DNA from: Bacteroidota bacterium
Lineage (GTDB): Bacteria; Bacteroidota; Bacteroidia; Chitinophagales; Chitinophagaceae
Length of the DNA stretch: 64,000 bases
Direction: 5' to 3'
NCBI GenBank assembly: GCA_018268035.1
Contig: JAFDXI010000146.1
Span: forward strand, 55,280 to 119,279
Both the position numbers and the translations under genes were made by a program. Below, one piece after another: positions 1 through 9,301 of this stretch (position 1 is its first letter; every line of letters starts with the position of its first letter). The notes beneath the pieces were generated by a model. It saw nothing but the letters and a program-made list of their open reading frames with translations. It searched no databases and was not told where the DNA came from.

Positions 1-539
1 TCCACCGCACTGGGACTAAAAAAAATAACGGCATCAAAATTTTTTTTCACTTCATGCTGATAAATAACAGTTTCATACACTTCAATCTCATGCAGCCCGA
101 TATTATTTTCTTTGAGCAAATCGGGCAAATCATTTCTTCGTTTATTACCGCAGAAGAAATACACTTCATCTGCTTTGTTGTCGTTGATAATTTCTTTTGC
201 CAATTCTGTTGCGTAATTAGCGAAACCAAGGATTGTACTACCTGGGAAAAGTTGTGTTATCAAGTTTTTAGTAGCCTTACCAACGCAATAAATATTCCAA
301 CCTGTTTTTTTGTTTTGCAAAATTGAATCCACGGCTTCAACAGCTTTGCTGCTGGTAAAAATTACTGTAACTTTTTTTTCAGGAATATTTTTTATTTGCT
401 GACGAAGTGATAAAGATTGTTTTGTAGTTGTTTTTATAAAATTCAATACTTCTACTTCAAAACCTTTTGCAGTAAGTTTTTCCAATAATGAATTATCAAT
501 TTCTGCAGTAATTAATATGCGTGGTTTATTTTGCTGCAT
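1..539 (-). CDS. hemD: Uroporphyrinogen-III synthase, partial (3' end outside window)
   Basis: This open frame starts at ATG 539 and runs off the left edge of the window, so only the first 179 residues or so are visible. The product should close and rearrange hydroxymethylbilane to uroporphyrinogen III in heme synthesis. Family hallmarks are the segment VIFTSSKAVEAV near residue 62 and a second VIFFSPSAV segment at the cut end, the two Ser-rich loops that flank the active-site cleft of HemD. The start overlaps the last 14 bp of hemC, so the two are translationally coupled in the order hemA-hemC-hemD. HemD proteins are poorly conserved, and the call rests on these motifs plus the operon context. 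Confidence 0.85.
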   Translation of the reverse strand, partial: MQQNKPRILITAEIDNSLLEKLTAKGFEVEVLNFIKTTTKQSLSLRQQIKNIPEKKVTVIFTSSKAVEAVDSILQNKKTGWNIYCVGKATKNLITQLFPGSTILGFANYATELAKEIINDNKADEVYFFCGNKRRNDLPDLLKENNIGLHEIEVYETVIYQHEVKKNFDAVIFFSPSAV

Positions 540-1509
540 TACGGATTTGTTCTACTATCTTACCGGCACCTTGAGCAAGAATTTCTTCCCCTGCAATACA
601 CCCTAATTTACAGGCTTCATTGATCTCAACAATCTTTTCAATTTCAAATTTTTCACTGCCATCAATTGATAAAACATTGCCTTTAAACAACAGTTTTTCA
701 TCCTGCACAATTGCCAATGCACTGATTGGAGTGGAACAACCTCCCATTAATGTCTTTAAAAAATCGCGTTCAATCTTTACGCATAATGCAGTGGCTGCAT
801 CATTGAAATTGTTACAAATATCAAAAGTTGTCTTATCTTCTTTCCTGCAAACAACAGCAATAGCACCTTGTGCAGGAGCAGGTAACATCCAGTCTAAATC
901 AACTGAATTGGATGGCCTCAACCCTATCCTTTCCAAACCCGCTGCAGCAAACACAGCACCATCCCAATTGCTTGCATCCAGTTTTCTCAATCTTGTATTG
1001 ACATTACCTCTCAAATTCTCAATAACGGTACCGGGATAACGATGCAGCCATTGTGCAATCCGCCGAACACTGCTGGTAGCAATCCTGATTGAAGGAGTAC
1101 CTGATCCATTTCCTAACGTGGCAGTATTGGCGTTTGTCCATACGCCCTGAATAAATCCAAGTTTTTCAAGAGCTGATTTTTGTTTAAAAACAAAAATATC
1201 CCTGTATGATCCGCGTTTTAACACAGCAGCCTGCACTATTCCCTCAGCCATCTGTACCGGCACATCTTTTAGCGAATGAACTGCTACATCAATCCTGTTG
1301 TTGAGCAATGCAGCATCTAAAGTTTTGGTGAAAATACCCTGCACACCCAGTGCATACAATGGAGTGATAAGGTCAGTATCGCCTTCACTTTTTATAAATA
1401 CTAATTCAGATGAAATATTGTTGTTGGAGAGCAGTTGCTGCACTTGTTTTGCCTGCCAGGTTGCCAGCGGGCTTTCTCTTGTTCCTATCCTTATTATTTT
1501 ATCTGCCAT
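526..1509 (-). CDS. hemC: Porphobilinogen deaminase (hydroxymethylbilane synthase)
   Basis: The 327-residue protein polymerises four porphobilinogens into hydroxymethylbilane in the cytoplasm. It opens with IRIGTRESPLA, carries the catalytic Asp in HSLKDVP (about residue 82), and has the dipyrromethane cofactor attachment motif GGCSTPIS with Cys258. It is a little longer than the roughly 310 residues usual for the family; an insert rich in Asn, Thr and Gly at about residues 120-140 explains the difference. It starts 3 nt after the hemA stop and overlaps hemD, so the three genes form one leftward operon. Confidence 0.96.
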   Translation of the reverse strand: MADKIIRIGTRESPLATWQAKQVQQLLSNNNISSELVFIKSEGDTDLITPLYALGVQGIFTKTLDAALLNNRIDVAVHSLKDVPVQMAEGIVQAAVLKRGSYRDIFVFKQKSALEKLGFIQGVWTNANTATLGNGSGTPSIRIATSSVRRIAQWLHRYPGTVIENLRGNVNTRLRKLDASNWDGAVFAAAGLERIGLRPSNSVDLDWMLPAPAQGAIAVVCRKEDKTTFDICNNFNDAATALCVKIERDFLKTLMGGCSTPISALAIVQDEKLLFKGNVLSIDGSEKFEIEKIVEINEACKLGCIAGEEILAQGAGKIVEQIRNAAK

Positions 1510-1512
1510 GGT

Positions 1513-2709
1513 TTATGCAGTGCAAATAAAATCATTTATTGCATTAATGTATTGGCAGCCTTTTGTTTCAGCCTTCCTGATTTTTCCTGCTGCTTCGTTT
1601 ATGACACGTTGTATTTTTAAATCAATCATCTCAGGGGTTTGCATATCAACAACACCGGGGTAAGATTGTAATTCTTTCAACTTTACTTTCAAATCCTTTA
1701 ACAGATGCAGGTGTTTGCGCATATCATTCCATTCCAGAAATTCCCGCATCACATCAACTATGATAGCTTTTGCTTTGGGCACTTCTGCTTCCCTTTTCTT
1801 TAGAGTAGCATCTTTTAATGAAGAAAGATCATCCACATTCACTAAAGTTACATTAGACAATGCTGCCACTTTTTCTTCCACATTAAATGGAATAGAAAGA
1901 TCTATGATCAGTTTAGGTTTACTATTGATATGTTCGACAGTTACAACCGGAGATTCAGCATTAGTGGCCACTAAAACTATATCTGCCGCATCCATTTCAC
2001 TATCCAACATTTCAAAACCTGCCGCCTTAATCCCTAATTCGTTGGCAAGCTCTATAGCTTTTTCAGGTGAACGGTTAATGAGTGTAATATTTTTGGTGCC
2101 GAGATAATCAATAATATTCTTACAAGTATTGCTGCCAATTTTTCCAACACCCAATAAAAGAATTTTTTTATTGCGGATATCTTTTATGTGTTCCCTGATA
2201 TATTGCACTGCCGCAAAAGCTACTGAAACAGTTCCGCTGCTTAAAGAAGTTTGATTCTTGATAAGCTTGGAAGCCTGCAAAACAGAATTGATTAACCTTT
2301 CATAATGAGCGCCAAGGAAACCATGTTGCTTGGAAAATTTAGCAGCCGTTTTTATCTGGCCGATGATTTCATAATCACCCAGGATTTGCGAATCAAGCCC
2401 AGCACCTACATTAAAAATATGTTCAATTGCTTCTTCACCTTTTTTGATGTATGCTGATTGATAAAAACTTTCTGCATCACCTGTTGTTTCATTGCAAAGC
2501 AGTTGAATGAGTTCATCAGTATTTTCAGTTATCCCGTATATCTCTGTTCTGTTACAGGTGGAGAGCACAAACACTTCTTCTAATCCAATTGATGGTGCGT
2601 TTGCCAGTATAGTTGCATATTGATTCTGGTTTACTGCAAATGCTCCACGTTTTTCTGCCTCTGCTTTTTTGTAATTAATCCCTGCTATGCAAAATTTATT
2701 GATATCCAT
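1513..2709 (-). CDS. hemA: Glutamyl-tRNA reductase
   Basis: This 398-residue enzyme reduces glutamyl-tRNA(Glu) to glutamate-1-semialdehyde, the first committed step of C5-pathway heme synthesis. The catalytic Cys52 lies in VLSTCNRTEIY, and the NADPH-binding motif LLGVGKIG follows in the middle of the protein. The C-terminal helical dimerisation region is present. It is the first gene of the hemA-hemC-hemD operon and is divergent from hemH. A TACTTTTG element sits 12 nt upstream of the ATG, implying a very short leader. Confidence 0.96.
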   Translation of the reverse strand: MDINKFCIAGINYKKAEAEKRGAFAVNQNQYATILANAPSIGLEEVFVLSTCNRTEIYGITENTDELIQLLCNETTGDAESFYQSAYIKKGEEAIEHIFNVGAGLDSQILGDYEIIGQIKTAAKFSKQHGFLGAHYERLINSVLQASKLIKNQTSLSSGTVSVAFAAVQYIREHIKDIRNKKILLLGVGKIGSNTCKNIIDYLGTKNITLINRSPEKAIELANELGIKAAGFEMLDSEMDAADIVLVATNAESPVVTVEHINSKPKLIIDLSIPFNVEEKVAALSNVTLVNVDDLSSLKDATLKKREAEVPKAKAIIVDVMREFLEWNDMRKHLHLLKDLKVKLKELQSYPGVVDMQTPEMIDLKIQRVINEAAGKIRKAETKGCQYINAINDFICTA

Positions 2710-2721
2710 TTGTCAATGATG

Positions 2722-2751
2722 CAAAAGTAATTACACCATATACTGAAAACA
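2722..2751 (-). promoter_or_regulatory. Candidate hemA promoter
   Basis: The minus strand carries TACTTTTG (2729 to 2722), a perfect match to the Bacteroidota -7 element TANNTTTG, 12 nt before the hemA ATG. The -33 element is weak: only a TTTT run is found, about 17 nt upstream. The rest of the 260-bp hemA/hemH divergent region shows no clear operator. Confidence 0.35.
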
Positions 2752-2969
2752 GGATTACTGTCATATATAGTGTCATTTAACTGTCATTTCCTGAAACAGT
2801 TCATTGTATGAATCATTCAACTGAAGAGGCAATTCAACTATTTCTTGCATAATTCAAGTTCCGGATTTTACTTTTGTTTTTTCAACTTCGATTGACATTT
2901 TTATTTTATTGTTGAAAACAGGATTATACAATAATATACAACTACAGATGTAAAGAAGTTTTTTAAAAC

Positions 2970-4037
2970 ATGATCATTTCTATGAATGAAAACAACAGGG
3001 CAGTTATTTTGATGAATCTTGGTTCACCGGATTCAACTGATGTAAAAGACCTGAAAAATTATCTCACTGAATTTTTGATGGATGAAAGAGTGATAGACAA
3101 GCCTTACCTGGTAAGAACACTACTGGTCAAAGGTATTATTGTTCCTTTTCGTGCAAAAAAATCTTCAGAAGCATATCAAAAGGTTTGGATGAAAGAAGGC
3201 TCGCCATTAATTGTCATCAGTCATCAATTGCAACAAGAAGTGCAGAAAAATTTTGAAGAACCTGTTGAGCTTGCCATGCGGTATGGCAACCCTTCTGCTT
3301 TTTCTGTGTTGGAAAAACTACACAAAGAAAATCCGCAACTAAAAGAGATTTTATTGTTGCCTTTGTACCCACATTATGCCATGAGCAGTTATGAAACTGC
3401 AGTAAAAGACATTCAACAACAGCACAGAAAAAAACAGTATAGTTCTACATTAAAAACCATCAAACCATTTTATAATAATGAACAATATATTCACGCATTA
3501 AGTGAAAGCATCAGGCCTTACCTGCAACAAGATTTTGATAAAATATTGTTTAGCTATCATGGTTTGCCACAGAGGCATATTTTAAAAGGTGACATCACAG
3601 GTTACCATTGCATGAAGGTAAATGATTGTTGCCATGTAGATTCTCCTGCACATCAATTTTGTTATCGCCACCAAACATATATGACAACAGAGTTGGTAGC
3701 AAAAACATTAAATATTCCCAAAGAAAAAATTGAGCAAACCTATCAATCAAGATTGGGAAGAGACCCGTGGTTATTACCTTCAACCCAGGAGAGGTTGCCA
3801 CAGTTGCCCGGCGAAGGAATAAATAAATTAATAGTAGTCTGTCCTGCTTTTGTAAGTGATTGTCTGGAAACTTTAGAAGAAATCGCTATTCAGGCCAAAG
3901 ACACATTTTTTAATGCAGGCGGTGAATCATTTGAATTTATCCCATGCATGAATACACAACCATTGTGGGTGCAGACAATTACCAACTGGATAAAAAATTA
4001 TTTTAAAGGAGATACATCCATGTTGTTGCAACAATAA
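2970..4037 (+). CDS. hemH: Ferrochelatase
   Basis: The 355-residue protein inserts ferrous iron into protoporphyrin IX, or into coproporphyrin III in other lineages. It begins with AVILMNLGSPDS, typical for the family, and contains SYHGLPQRH with the metal-site His197 and a downstream FVSDCLETLEEI segment with the conserved Glu residues. An alternative ATG at 2982 (MNENN) is equally possible because neither start has a clear ribosome binding site. It lies 3 nt before hemJ and is divergent from the hemA operon, so both ends of the pathway share a control region. Confidence 0.95.
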   Translation: MIISMNENNRAVILMNLGSPDSTDVKDLKNYLTEFLMDERVIDKPYLVRTLLVKGIIVPFRAKKSSEAYQKVWMKEGSPLIVISHQLQQEVQKNFEEPVELAMRYGNPSAFSVLEKLHKENPQLKEILLLPLYPHYAMSSYETAVKDIQQQHRKKQYSSTLKTIKPFYNNEQYIHALSESIRPYLQQDFDKILFSYHGLPQRHILKGDITGYHCMKVNDCCHVDSPAHQFCYRHQTYMTTELVAKTLNIPKEKIEQTYQSRLGRDPWLLPSTQERLPQLPGEGINKLIVVCPAFVSDCLETLEEIAIQAKDTFFNAGGESFEFIPCMNTQPLWVQTITNWIKNYFKGDTSMLLQQ

Positions 4038-4040
4038 AAT

Positions 4041-4595
4041 ATGAATTATTTATACCTGAAAGCATTGCACATCATTTTTGTGGTTACCTGGTTTGCGGGA
4101 TTATTTTATATACCCCGGCTTTTTATATATAATACCGAAGCTAACGAAAAAGAGGAACCGGTTCGGTCTGCTATGCACCAGCAATTTAACCTGATGATAA
4201 AAAGACTGTGGATGGGCATCACCTGGCCATCAGCTATTCTCACTTTAATTTTTGGATTGACAGTAATGCATACCGGTGGATGGGACACGAAATTATTTAC
4301 ATCCCCTGTGCGCTGGTTGTTGGTAAAACTCGCTTTTGTTTTGTTGTTGTACCTCTATCATTTCTCATTACATGCTATTTATAAACAACAGGCAAAAGGT
4401 ATATTCAAATACACATCACAACAACTGAGGATATGGAACGAAGTAGCCACCATATTTTTAGTTGCTATAGTAATGTTGGCCACAGTAAAACAAAGTATCA
4501 GTTTTATTTGGGGTATTGTGGGCCTGATTGGCTTTATCATATTGCTGATGAGCGCCATTAAAATATATAAACTTATCAGGCAAAAAAAGCATTAA
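4041..4595 (+). CDS. hemJ: Protoporphyrinogen oxidase, HemJ type
   Basis: This 184-residue integral membrane protein begins with LKALHIIFVVTWFAGLFYIPRL, the signature of the HemJ/UPF0093 family; the His in LHIIF is the conserved heme-ligand candidate. Four or five hydrophobic helices can be seen. HemJ oxidises protoporphyrinogen IX to protoporphyrin IX, and its place 3 nt after ferrochelatase matches that role. HemJ families are short and variable, but motif and context agree well. Confidence 0.88.
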   Translation: MNYLYLKALHIIFVVTWFAGLFYIPRLFIYNTEANEKEEPVRSAMHQQFNLMIKRLWMGITWPSAILTLIFGLTVMHTGGWDTKLFTSPVRWLLVKLAFVLLLYLYHFSLHAIYKQQAKGIFKYTSQQLRIWNEVATIFLVAIVMLATVKQSISFIWGIVGLIGFIILLMSAIKIYKLIRQKKH

Positions 4596-4637
4596 CCAAA
4601 AAAATCGGTCATTTGGTCAAGACTTTTTATGGTTAAA

Positions 4638-4668
4638 TTGGTAGAAAAAAGAAAATAGTACATATTTG
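4638..4668 (+). promoter_or_regulatory. Candidate porV promoter with long leader
   Basis: TTG at 4638-4640 is followed after 20 nt by CATATTTG (4661-4668), seven of eight matches to TANNTTTG. The resulting leader of about 125 nt before the porV ATG is long for this window and holds a GCTAA/TTAGC inverted repeat near 4740-4765. No riboswitch family was recognised. Confidence 0.35.
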
Positions 4669-4796
4669 CCATACTAACTTTTCATTTTTAATCGTCTTAA
4701 TAGCTACTATAGAATAAATTATACGCTTTAAAATTTAATGCTAATATCAATAATAATGTTAGCGAGTTCAAGAACCAAAATGATTAAAATAAAAAA

Positions 4797-5930
4797 ATGA
4801 AGCAAAAAAATGTAAAAGCACTGGTATGTGCTATTGCCTGTAGTAGCTTTTTAATAACTGCCAAAGCTCAAGACCCTATCAATATTGTTACAACAGCAGT
4901 TCCGTTTTTAAGGATTTCACCAGATGCCCGCTCGGGCGGCATGGGTGATGCTGGTATAGCATTGACACCAGATGCCAGCTCGGGTTATTGGGATTTAGCT
5001 AAAACACCTTTTGCATCTTCATCAAGCGCAATTGGAGTAACATATACCCCCTGGTTAAAAGACATTGCTCAGGATGTGTATATGATAGCATTATCAGGTT
5101 ATCATAAATTAGATGACGACCAGGCTTTTTCAGCAGGTATCAGGTATTTTAACCTGGGACAGATACAATTTACAGACGCACAGGGCAATCCTTTAAATAC
5201 CGGACGGCCTCGTGAATTTGCTGTTGATCTTGGTTATTCCCGAAAAATATCCAGTACACTTGGTGTTGGTGTAGCATTGCGGTATATCAATTCAGCATTG
5301 GCAAGCGGTCTTTCCATCAATGGTGTAAGTTATAAAGCAGGTAATGCCATTGCAGCAGACATATCATTATTTGGTGATAACAGAAATGATGATGGGCAAG
5401 GCTTAACTTACGGGTTGGCTTTTTCTAATCTTGGTTCTAAAATAGGTTATACTGATAATGCTGCCACCAAAGATTATATTCCAGCCAATTTAGGCATTGG
5501 TGTTGGTTATACCTGGTCTATCCAGGATGAACATAAGTTTACATTGGCAGCAGAAGTGAACAAATTGCTTGTGCCTGCTCCACCTGTATATAATCCGGAT
5601 GATACAACGGGTTTTGAACAAGAGCTTGACGATTATCACACACAGAGTGTTTTTTCAAGCTGGTTTAAATCATTTAGCGACAATGCCTATGCAGGTTCTA
5701 TTGGCGCTGAATATACTTACAACGACCAGTTTTCAATAAGAGCGGGTTATTATAAAGAATCAAAACAGGCAGGTAATCGTAGTTTCTTTACTGCAGGTGT
5801 GGGAGTGAAATACCAGATTTTTACTTTCAACTTTTCTTATTTAGCGCCTTCAGGCAATGGTATAACAAGAAACCCACTCTCCAACACTTTAAGGTTTGGA
5901 GTTTTGTTTGACCTGGAACCTCAACAATAA
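4797..5930 (+). CDS. porV: Type IX secretion system outer membrane protein PorV
   Basis: This 377-residue outer membrane beta-barrel protein has a signal peptide ending in ITAKAQ. The N-terminal segment VPFLRISPDARSGGMGDAGI, followed by TPDASS, is the PorV (LptO) hallmark. PorV shuttles cargo carrying C-terminal sorting signals from the translocon to the attachment complex on the cell surface. The usual partner porU is not adjacent; the next gene is ispF, separated by a terminator. A matching cargo protein is encoded at 43972-45588 in this window. Length fits the family (about 380-400 residues). Confidence 0.9.
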   Translation: MKQKNVKALVCAIACSSFLITAKAQDPINIVTTAVPFLRISPDARSGGMGDAGIALTPDASSGYWDLAKTPFASSSSAIGVTYTPWLKDIAQDVYMIALSGYHKLDDDQAFSAGIRYFNLGQIQFTDAQGNPLNTGRPREFAVDLGYSRKISSTLGVGVALRYINSALASGLSINGVSYKAGNAIAADISLFGDNRNDDGQGLTYGLAFSNLGSKIGYTDNAATKDYIPANLGIGVGYTWSIQDEHKFTLAAEVNKLLVPAPPVYNPDDTTGFEQELDDYHTQSVFSSWFKSFSDNAYAGSIGAEYTYNDQFSIRAGYYKESKQAGNRSFFTAGVGVKYQIFTFNFSYLAPSGNGITRNPLSNTLRFGVLFDLEPQQ

Positions 5931-5950
5931 ATTTTGTAAAATAATTTTGT

Positions 5951-5981
5951 AAAAAGCGAGGGCCTTACCTTCGCTTTTTTT
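5951..5981 (+). terminator. Intrinsic terminator after porV
   Basis: AAAAAGCGA pairs with TCGCTTTTT across a short GC-containing loop, and the right arm continues as a T run (5974-5981). It lies 20 bp after the porV stop and separates porV from ispF. Confidence 0.8.
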
Positions 5982-6025
5982 CATCATTCCCATGAATGGG
6001 GAAAATATTATTTTTAAAACAAATT

Positions 6026-6508
6026 ATGAGTATAAGAGTTGGCACAGGTATAGACTTTCACAGGTTGACAGAAGGCAGAGATTTTTGGCTCGGTGGAATA
6101 AAAATACCACATTCAAAAGGCGCATTAGGGCATAGTGATGCAGATGTATTATTACATGCAATTTGTGATGCACTTTTAGGTGCAGCCTGTTTAGGAGACA
6201 TAGGTTTACACTTCCCCGATACTTCTGATGAATTTAAAGATATTGACAGTAAAATTTTATTGGACAGGACTTATCGTCTGTTACAAAAGGAAAATTATTC
6301 CATCATCAATATTGACAGCACATTATGTTTAGAAGCACCAAAAATTAAACCATACATTGCAGCAATGCAACAATGCATTGCCGGCATATTAGATTTAAAT
6401 GATCTTGATGTTTCTATCAAAGCTACCACTGCTGAAAAATTGGGATTTGTGGGAAGAGAAGAAGGTGTGGTGGCTTATGCAACTGTGTTGATTGAAAGAA
6501 AAAATTGA
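6026..6508 (+). CDS. ispF: 2-C-methyl-D-erythritol 2,4-cyclodiphosphate synthase
   Basis: The enzyme forms the cyclic diphosphate of the non-mevalonate isoprenoid pathway. The start GTGIDFHRL supplies the metal ligands Asp and His, and GHSDADVLLHAICDALLGA follows with the third His. The segment TTAEKLGFVGREEG near the C-terminus is also family-typical. The open frame extends to an ATG at 5996 (MGKILFLKQI), but the start at 6026 gives 160 residues with MSIRVGTG at the N-terminus, matching the family, so it is preferred. Confidence 0.95.
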   Translation: MSIRVGTGIDFHRLTEGRDFWLGGIKIPHSKGALGHSDADVLLHAICDALLGAACLGDIGLHFPDTSDEFKDIDSKILLDRTYRLLQKENYSIINIDSTLCLEAPKIKPYIAAMQQCIAGILDLNDLDVSIKATTAEKLGFVGREEGVVAYATVLIERKN

Positions 6509-6595
6509 ACCACTACAACAAACGATATTCAAAACAGTTTTGCCAATAAAATACTGTTATTCAAATTCTGAATATTGATTTTAAAAAAATCATTC

Positions 6596-7036
6596 ATGCA
6601 ATCTGTAAACATAAAAATTATCAATAATTCTTTGAACCCATTACCAGCTTATGAAACAGAAGGCTCTGCAGGAATGGATTTGAGAGCTAACCTTGAAAAT
6701 GAAATTACTTTAGCCCCTTTGCAAAGAGCGCTTGTACCAACAGGTTTATATATTGAGCTTCCATTGGGCTATGAGGCACAAGTGAGGCCACGCAGTGGTT
6801 TAGCCATCAAACATGGCATCACCTGTCTTAATTCCCCAGGCACCATAGACAGTGATTACAGGGGTGAAATAAAAATCATACTGGTTAATATTTCAAACGA
6901 ATCATTTACTATACAACATGGCGAAAGAATTGCACAAATGATTATCCATCCTGTTGTAAAAGCAACATGGGAATCTGTGAAAGTTTTAAAGGAGTCTAAA
7001 CGTGGGGAAGGCGGTTTTGGTCATACAGGAAAATAA
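6596..7036 (+). CDS. dut: Deoxyuridine 5'-triphosphate nucleotidohydrolase
   Basis: This trimeric dUTPase hydrolyses dUTP to dUMP and pyrophosphate, keeping uracil out of DNA and supplying dUMP for thymidylate. All five motifs are visible: [37 protein letters not shown] and the C-terminal [10 protein letters not shown]. The frame is open to a TTG at 6575, but ATG 6596 (MQSVNIKI) gives the standard N-terminus and about 146 residues. The stop lies 1 nt before the start of the next gene, so the two are probably co-translated. Confidence 0.96.
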   Translation: MQSVNIKIINNSLNPLPAYETEGSAGMDLRANLENEITLAPLQRALVPTGLYIELPLGYEAQVRPRSGLAIKHGITCLNSPGTIDSDYRGEIKIILVNISNESFTIQHGERIAQMIIHPVVKATWESVKVLKESKRGEGGFGHTGK

Positions 7037-7037
7037 C

Positions 7038-7853
7038 ATGATGCAGAAAATATTATTATCTATATTTTTTTTATGGCTGATAGTATGTAGTTGCCATACT
7101 ACAAAGCAGGTGCAAACTATAGTAAAAGATTCGGCTGTATCATCATCACCTGCTGTTACATTGAAGCCAATAGATTCTTCAGCAATACTGCAACAACAGT
7201 TGACAGACAAAATGAATTCGCCACTTGATTTTACCACTTTTTATGCAAGAGCAAAGGCAAGCTATGATGCACCAGATGCAGCAGGCAATGCAACTGTTTA
7301 TATTAAAATAAAAAAAGACAGTATTATCTGGATTTCAATTACAGGGCCATTGAACGTTGAAGGCGCCAGGGTTCTCATCACACCTGATAGCATCAAGATC
7401 ATGAACAAACTCGATCATACTGTGCAACTGAGCAGCATCACACATTTGCAACAAATAACTAAACTTCCATTTAGTTTTAGTGACTTCCAGGATGTGATAA
7501 TGGGCAAAGCTGCCTTACCCAACAACAATGTTTTATTCAATATTGGTAAAGATTCAATTACAGTTCTCTCTGGCAATGATGTGATAAAATATATGTTTGC
7601 ATTTACAAAAAAACATTTCCTGTTAGGCCAGGGCAATTACAAGACGCAGGGTCCCGGGCCATCAACATCTGCCAATATATTTTATAACGGATACCAGCAA
7701 ATCAATAATACCTGGTTTTCTACCAGCAGGGTTATATCAGTGAGCGGAGCAAACACAGCATCAATAGAGGTTAATTTCAAAGAATATTATTTTAACCAAC
7801 CACTGGATTATATGTTTACAATTTTAAAAAATTATACAATCAAATACGAATAA
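7038..7853 (+). CDS. DUF4292 lipoprotein
   Basis: The protein of about 271 residues has a lipoprotein signal peptide with the lipobox LIVCSC, so it is probably anchored in the outer membrane. The central region (SYDAPDAAGNATVYIKIKKDSIIWISI) resembles the DUF4292 family, which is related in fold to LolA/LolB-like lipoprotein carriers. Two ATG codons (7038 and 7041) directly follow the dut stop. The neighbour downstream is an EnvC-like cell-wall factor, which suggests an envelope role, but the function is not established. Confidence 0.75.
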   Translation: MMQKILLSIFFLWLIVCSCHTTKQVQTIVKDSAVSSSPAVTLKPIDSSAILQQQLTDKMNSPLDFTTFYARAKASYDAPDAAGNATVYIKIKKDSIIWISITGPLNVEGARVLITPDSIKIMNKLDHTVQLSSITHLQQITKLPFSFSDFQDVIMGKAALPNNNVLFNIGKDSITVLSGNDVIKYMFAFTKKHFLLGQGNYKTQGPGPSTSANIFYNGYQQINNTWFSTSRVISVSGANTASIEVNFKEYYFNQPLDYMFTILKNYTIKYE

Positions 7854-7905
7854 GCACGCCAGGTCGTTAACTTAGCGGCAATCCATACTTAAAATTTTAT
7901 TTTTA

Positions 7906-9285
7906 ATGACGAAAAGACTGTTTACAGCAATTGTGTGTTTATTGATTGGTTTTGGCGTTTTTGCACAAGACACAAAAGAAGACATACAAAAAAAACAGGA
8001 AGAGCTCAGGCAGGAAATTGCCCAGCTAAATCAAACGCTGAACCAGATTAAATCCAATAAGAAAAAATCTTTGAGCCAGTTAGCATTGGTACAAAAAAAG
8101 ATTGCTGCCCGCAACGCACTAATCAGGACTATCAATAATGATTTAACAAGGTTGGATAATACCATTTATTCCAACCAGCTTGAAATAAATGCAATGAAGC
8201 GTGAGCTGGATACTTTAAAAATAAATTATGCAAAAAGTCTTGTATTTGCATATAAGAACCGTAGTAGTTATGACTACCTGAATTTTATTTTTTCGGCTAC
8301 CAGTTTCAATGATGCGGTCAAACGTATTGCATATTTAAAAAGTTATAAACAATACCGTGAGACACAGGTTGCAACTATTCAAAAGACACAACAGGTAATG
8401 CAGGATAAGATTGCCACGTTGACATCAAATAAAACAGATAAAAAAACTGCATTAGCAGACCAGGGCAAAGAGCTCAATGTATTGCAGGAAGACAGGAAAG
8501 AGCAGGATGATGTATTAAAGGATTTAAAAGGAAGAGAAAATGATGTAGCAAAACAGATTCAGCAAAACCAACGTGACCAGCAAAAATTAAAAGGCGCTTT
8601 GCAAGCTATCATCAACCGGGAAATTGCAGAGGCAAAGAAAAGAGAAGCTGCCCGTTTAAAAGCAATAGAAGACCAAAAGAAAAAAGATGAAGCGGCAGCG
8701 GCTTTGGCTGCAGCAAACAAAACAAACAATAATGCTACAATACCAAATGATGCAAAAACAAATGTTGATGCATCTGCCAATAATAAATCTTCAAATAATG
8801 CATCTTCCAACTTACCGGTTACATCAAACAGGGTGTATAATGTTTTGGAATCAACATCGGAAGGATTAACCAGTTCCATCAATTTTGAAAAAAACAGGGG
8901 CCATTTGCCCTGGCCTGTAAGCTCAGGAATCGTTAGCATACACTTTGGTTCATACACCATTCCGGGAACAAAACTTTCGGGCAACAATTCAGGTATCACC
9001 ATTTCAACACCTTATGGTGCTACTGTAAAATCAGTGGCCGATGGCGTTGTATCAGGGGTATTTGATATGGGTGGCACACAGGCAATAGTAATCATGCATG
9101 GTAAATATTTTACTGCTTACAGCAACCTCGCTACAGTAAAAGTCAGCAAAGGCACACAGGTTAATGCAGGCACTGTTTTAGGCACAGCAGACAGAGGTCA
9201 GGATGGTGATGGTGAAATAACATTTATGGTGGAAAGCAGCAGTGGTGGTTATATGAATCCTGAAAGTTGGCTGAGCGCAAAATAA
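7906..9285 (+). CDS. EnvC-like murein hydrolase activator (degenerate M23 domain)
   Basis: This 459-residue periplasmic protein has a signal peptide ending VFAQ, a long coiled coil at about residues 20-260 and a C-terminal LytM/M23 fold from about residue 335. In active M23 peptidases the zinc is held by H-x-G-x-D and by HxH. Here the first motif reads NNSGITI and the second HGKYFTAYSNL, so the ligand His and Asp residues are replaced. This is the pattern of EnvC and NlpD, which activate N-acetylmuramoyl-L-alanine amidases for septum splitting rather than cut peptidoglycan themselves. An Ala/Asn-rich linker separates the two parts. Confidence 0.85.
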   Translation: MTKRLFTAIVCLLIGFGVFAQDTKEDIQKKQEELRQEIAQLNQTLNQIKSNKKKSLSQLALVQKKIAARNALIRTINNDLTRLDNTIYSNQLEINAMKRELDTLKINYAKSLVFAYKNRSSYDYLNFIFSATSFNDAVKRIAYLKSYKQYRETQVATIQKTQQVMQDKIATLTSNKTDKKTALADQGKELNVLQEDRKEQDDVLKDLKGRENDVAKQIQQNQRDQQKLKGALQAIINREIAEAKKREAARLKAIEDQKKKDEAAAALAAANKTNNNATIPNDAKTNVDASANNKSSNNASSNLPVTSNRVYNVLESTSEGLTSSINFEKNRGHLPWPVSSGIVSIHFGSYTIPGTKLSGNNSGITISTPYGATVKSVADGVVSGVFDMGGTQAIVIMHGKYFTAYSNLATVKVSKGTQVNAGTVLGTADRGQDGDGEITFMVESSSGGYMNPESWLSAK

Positions 9286-9301
9286 CTACACATAAAACTG
9301 G

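Noticed and set aside
620..1039. 139-codon frame antisense to hemC
   Set aside because: It is a shadow of the strongly supported hemC frame and has no known motif.
8559..9002. 147-codon frame antisense to the EnvC-like gene
   Set aside because: The EnvC-like frame has a signal peptide, coiled coil and M23-like domain; the antisense frame is a by-product of its Ala-rich codons.
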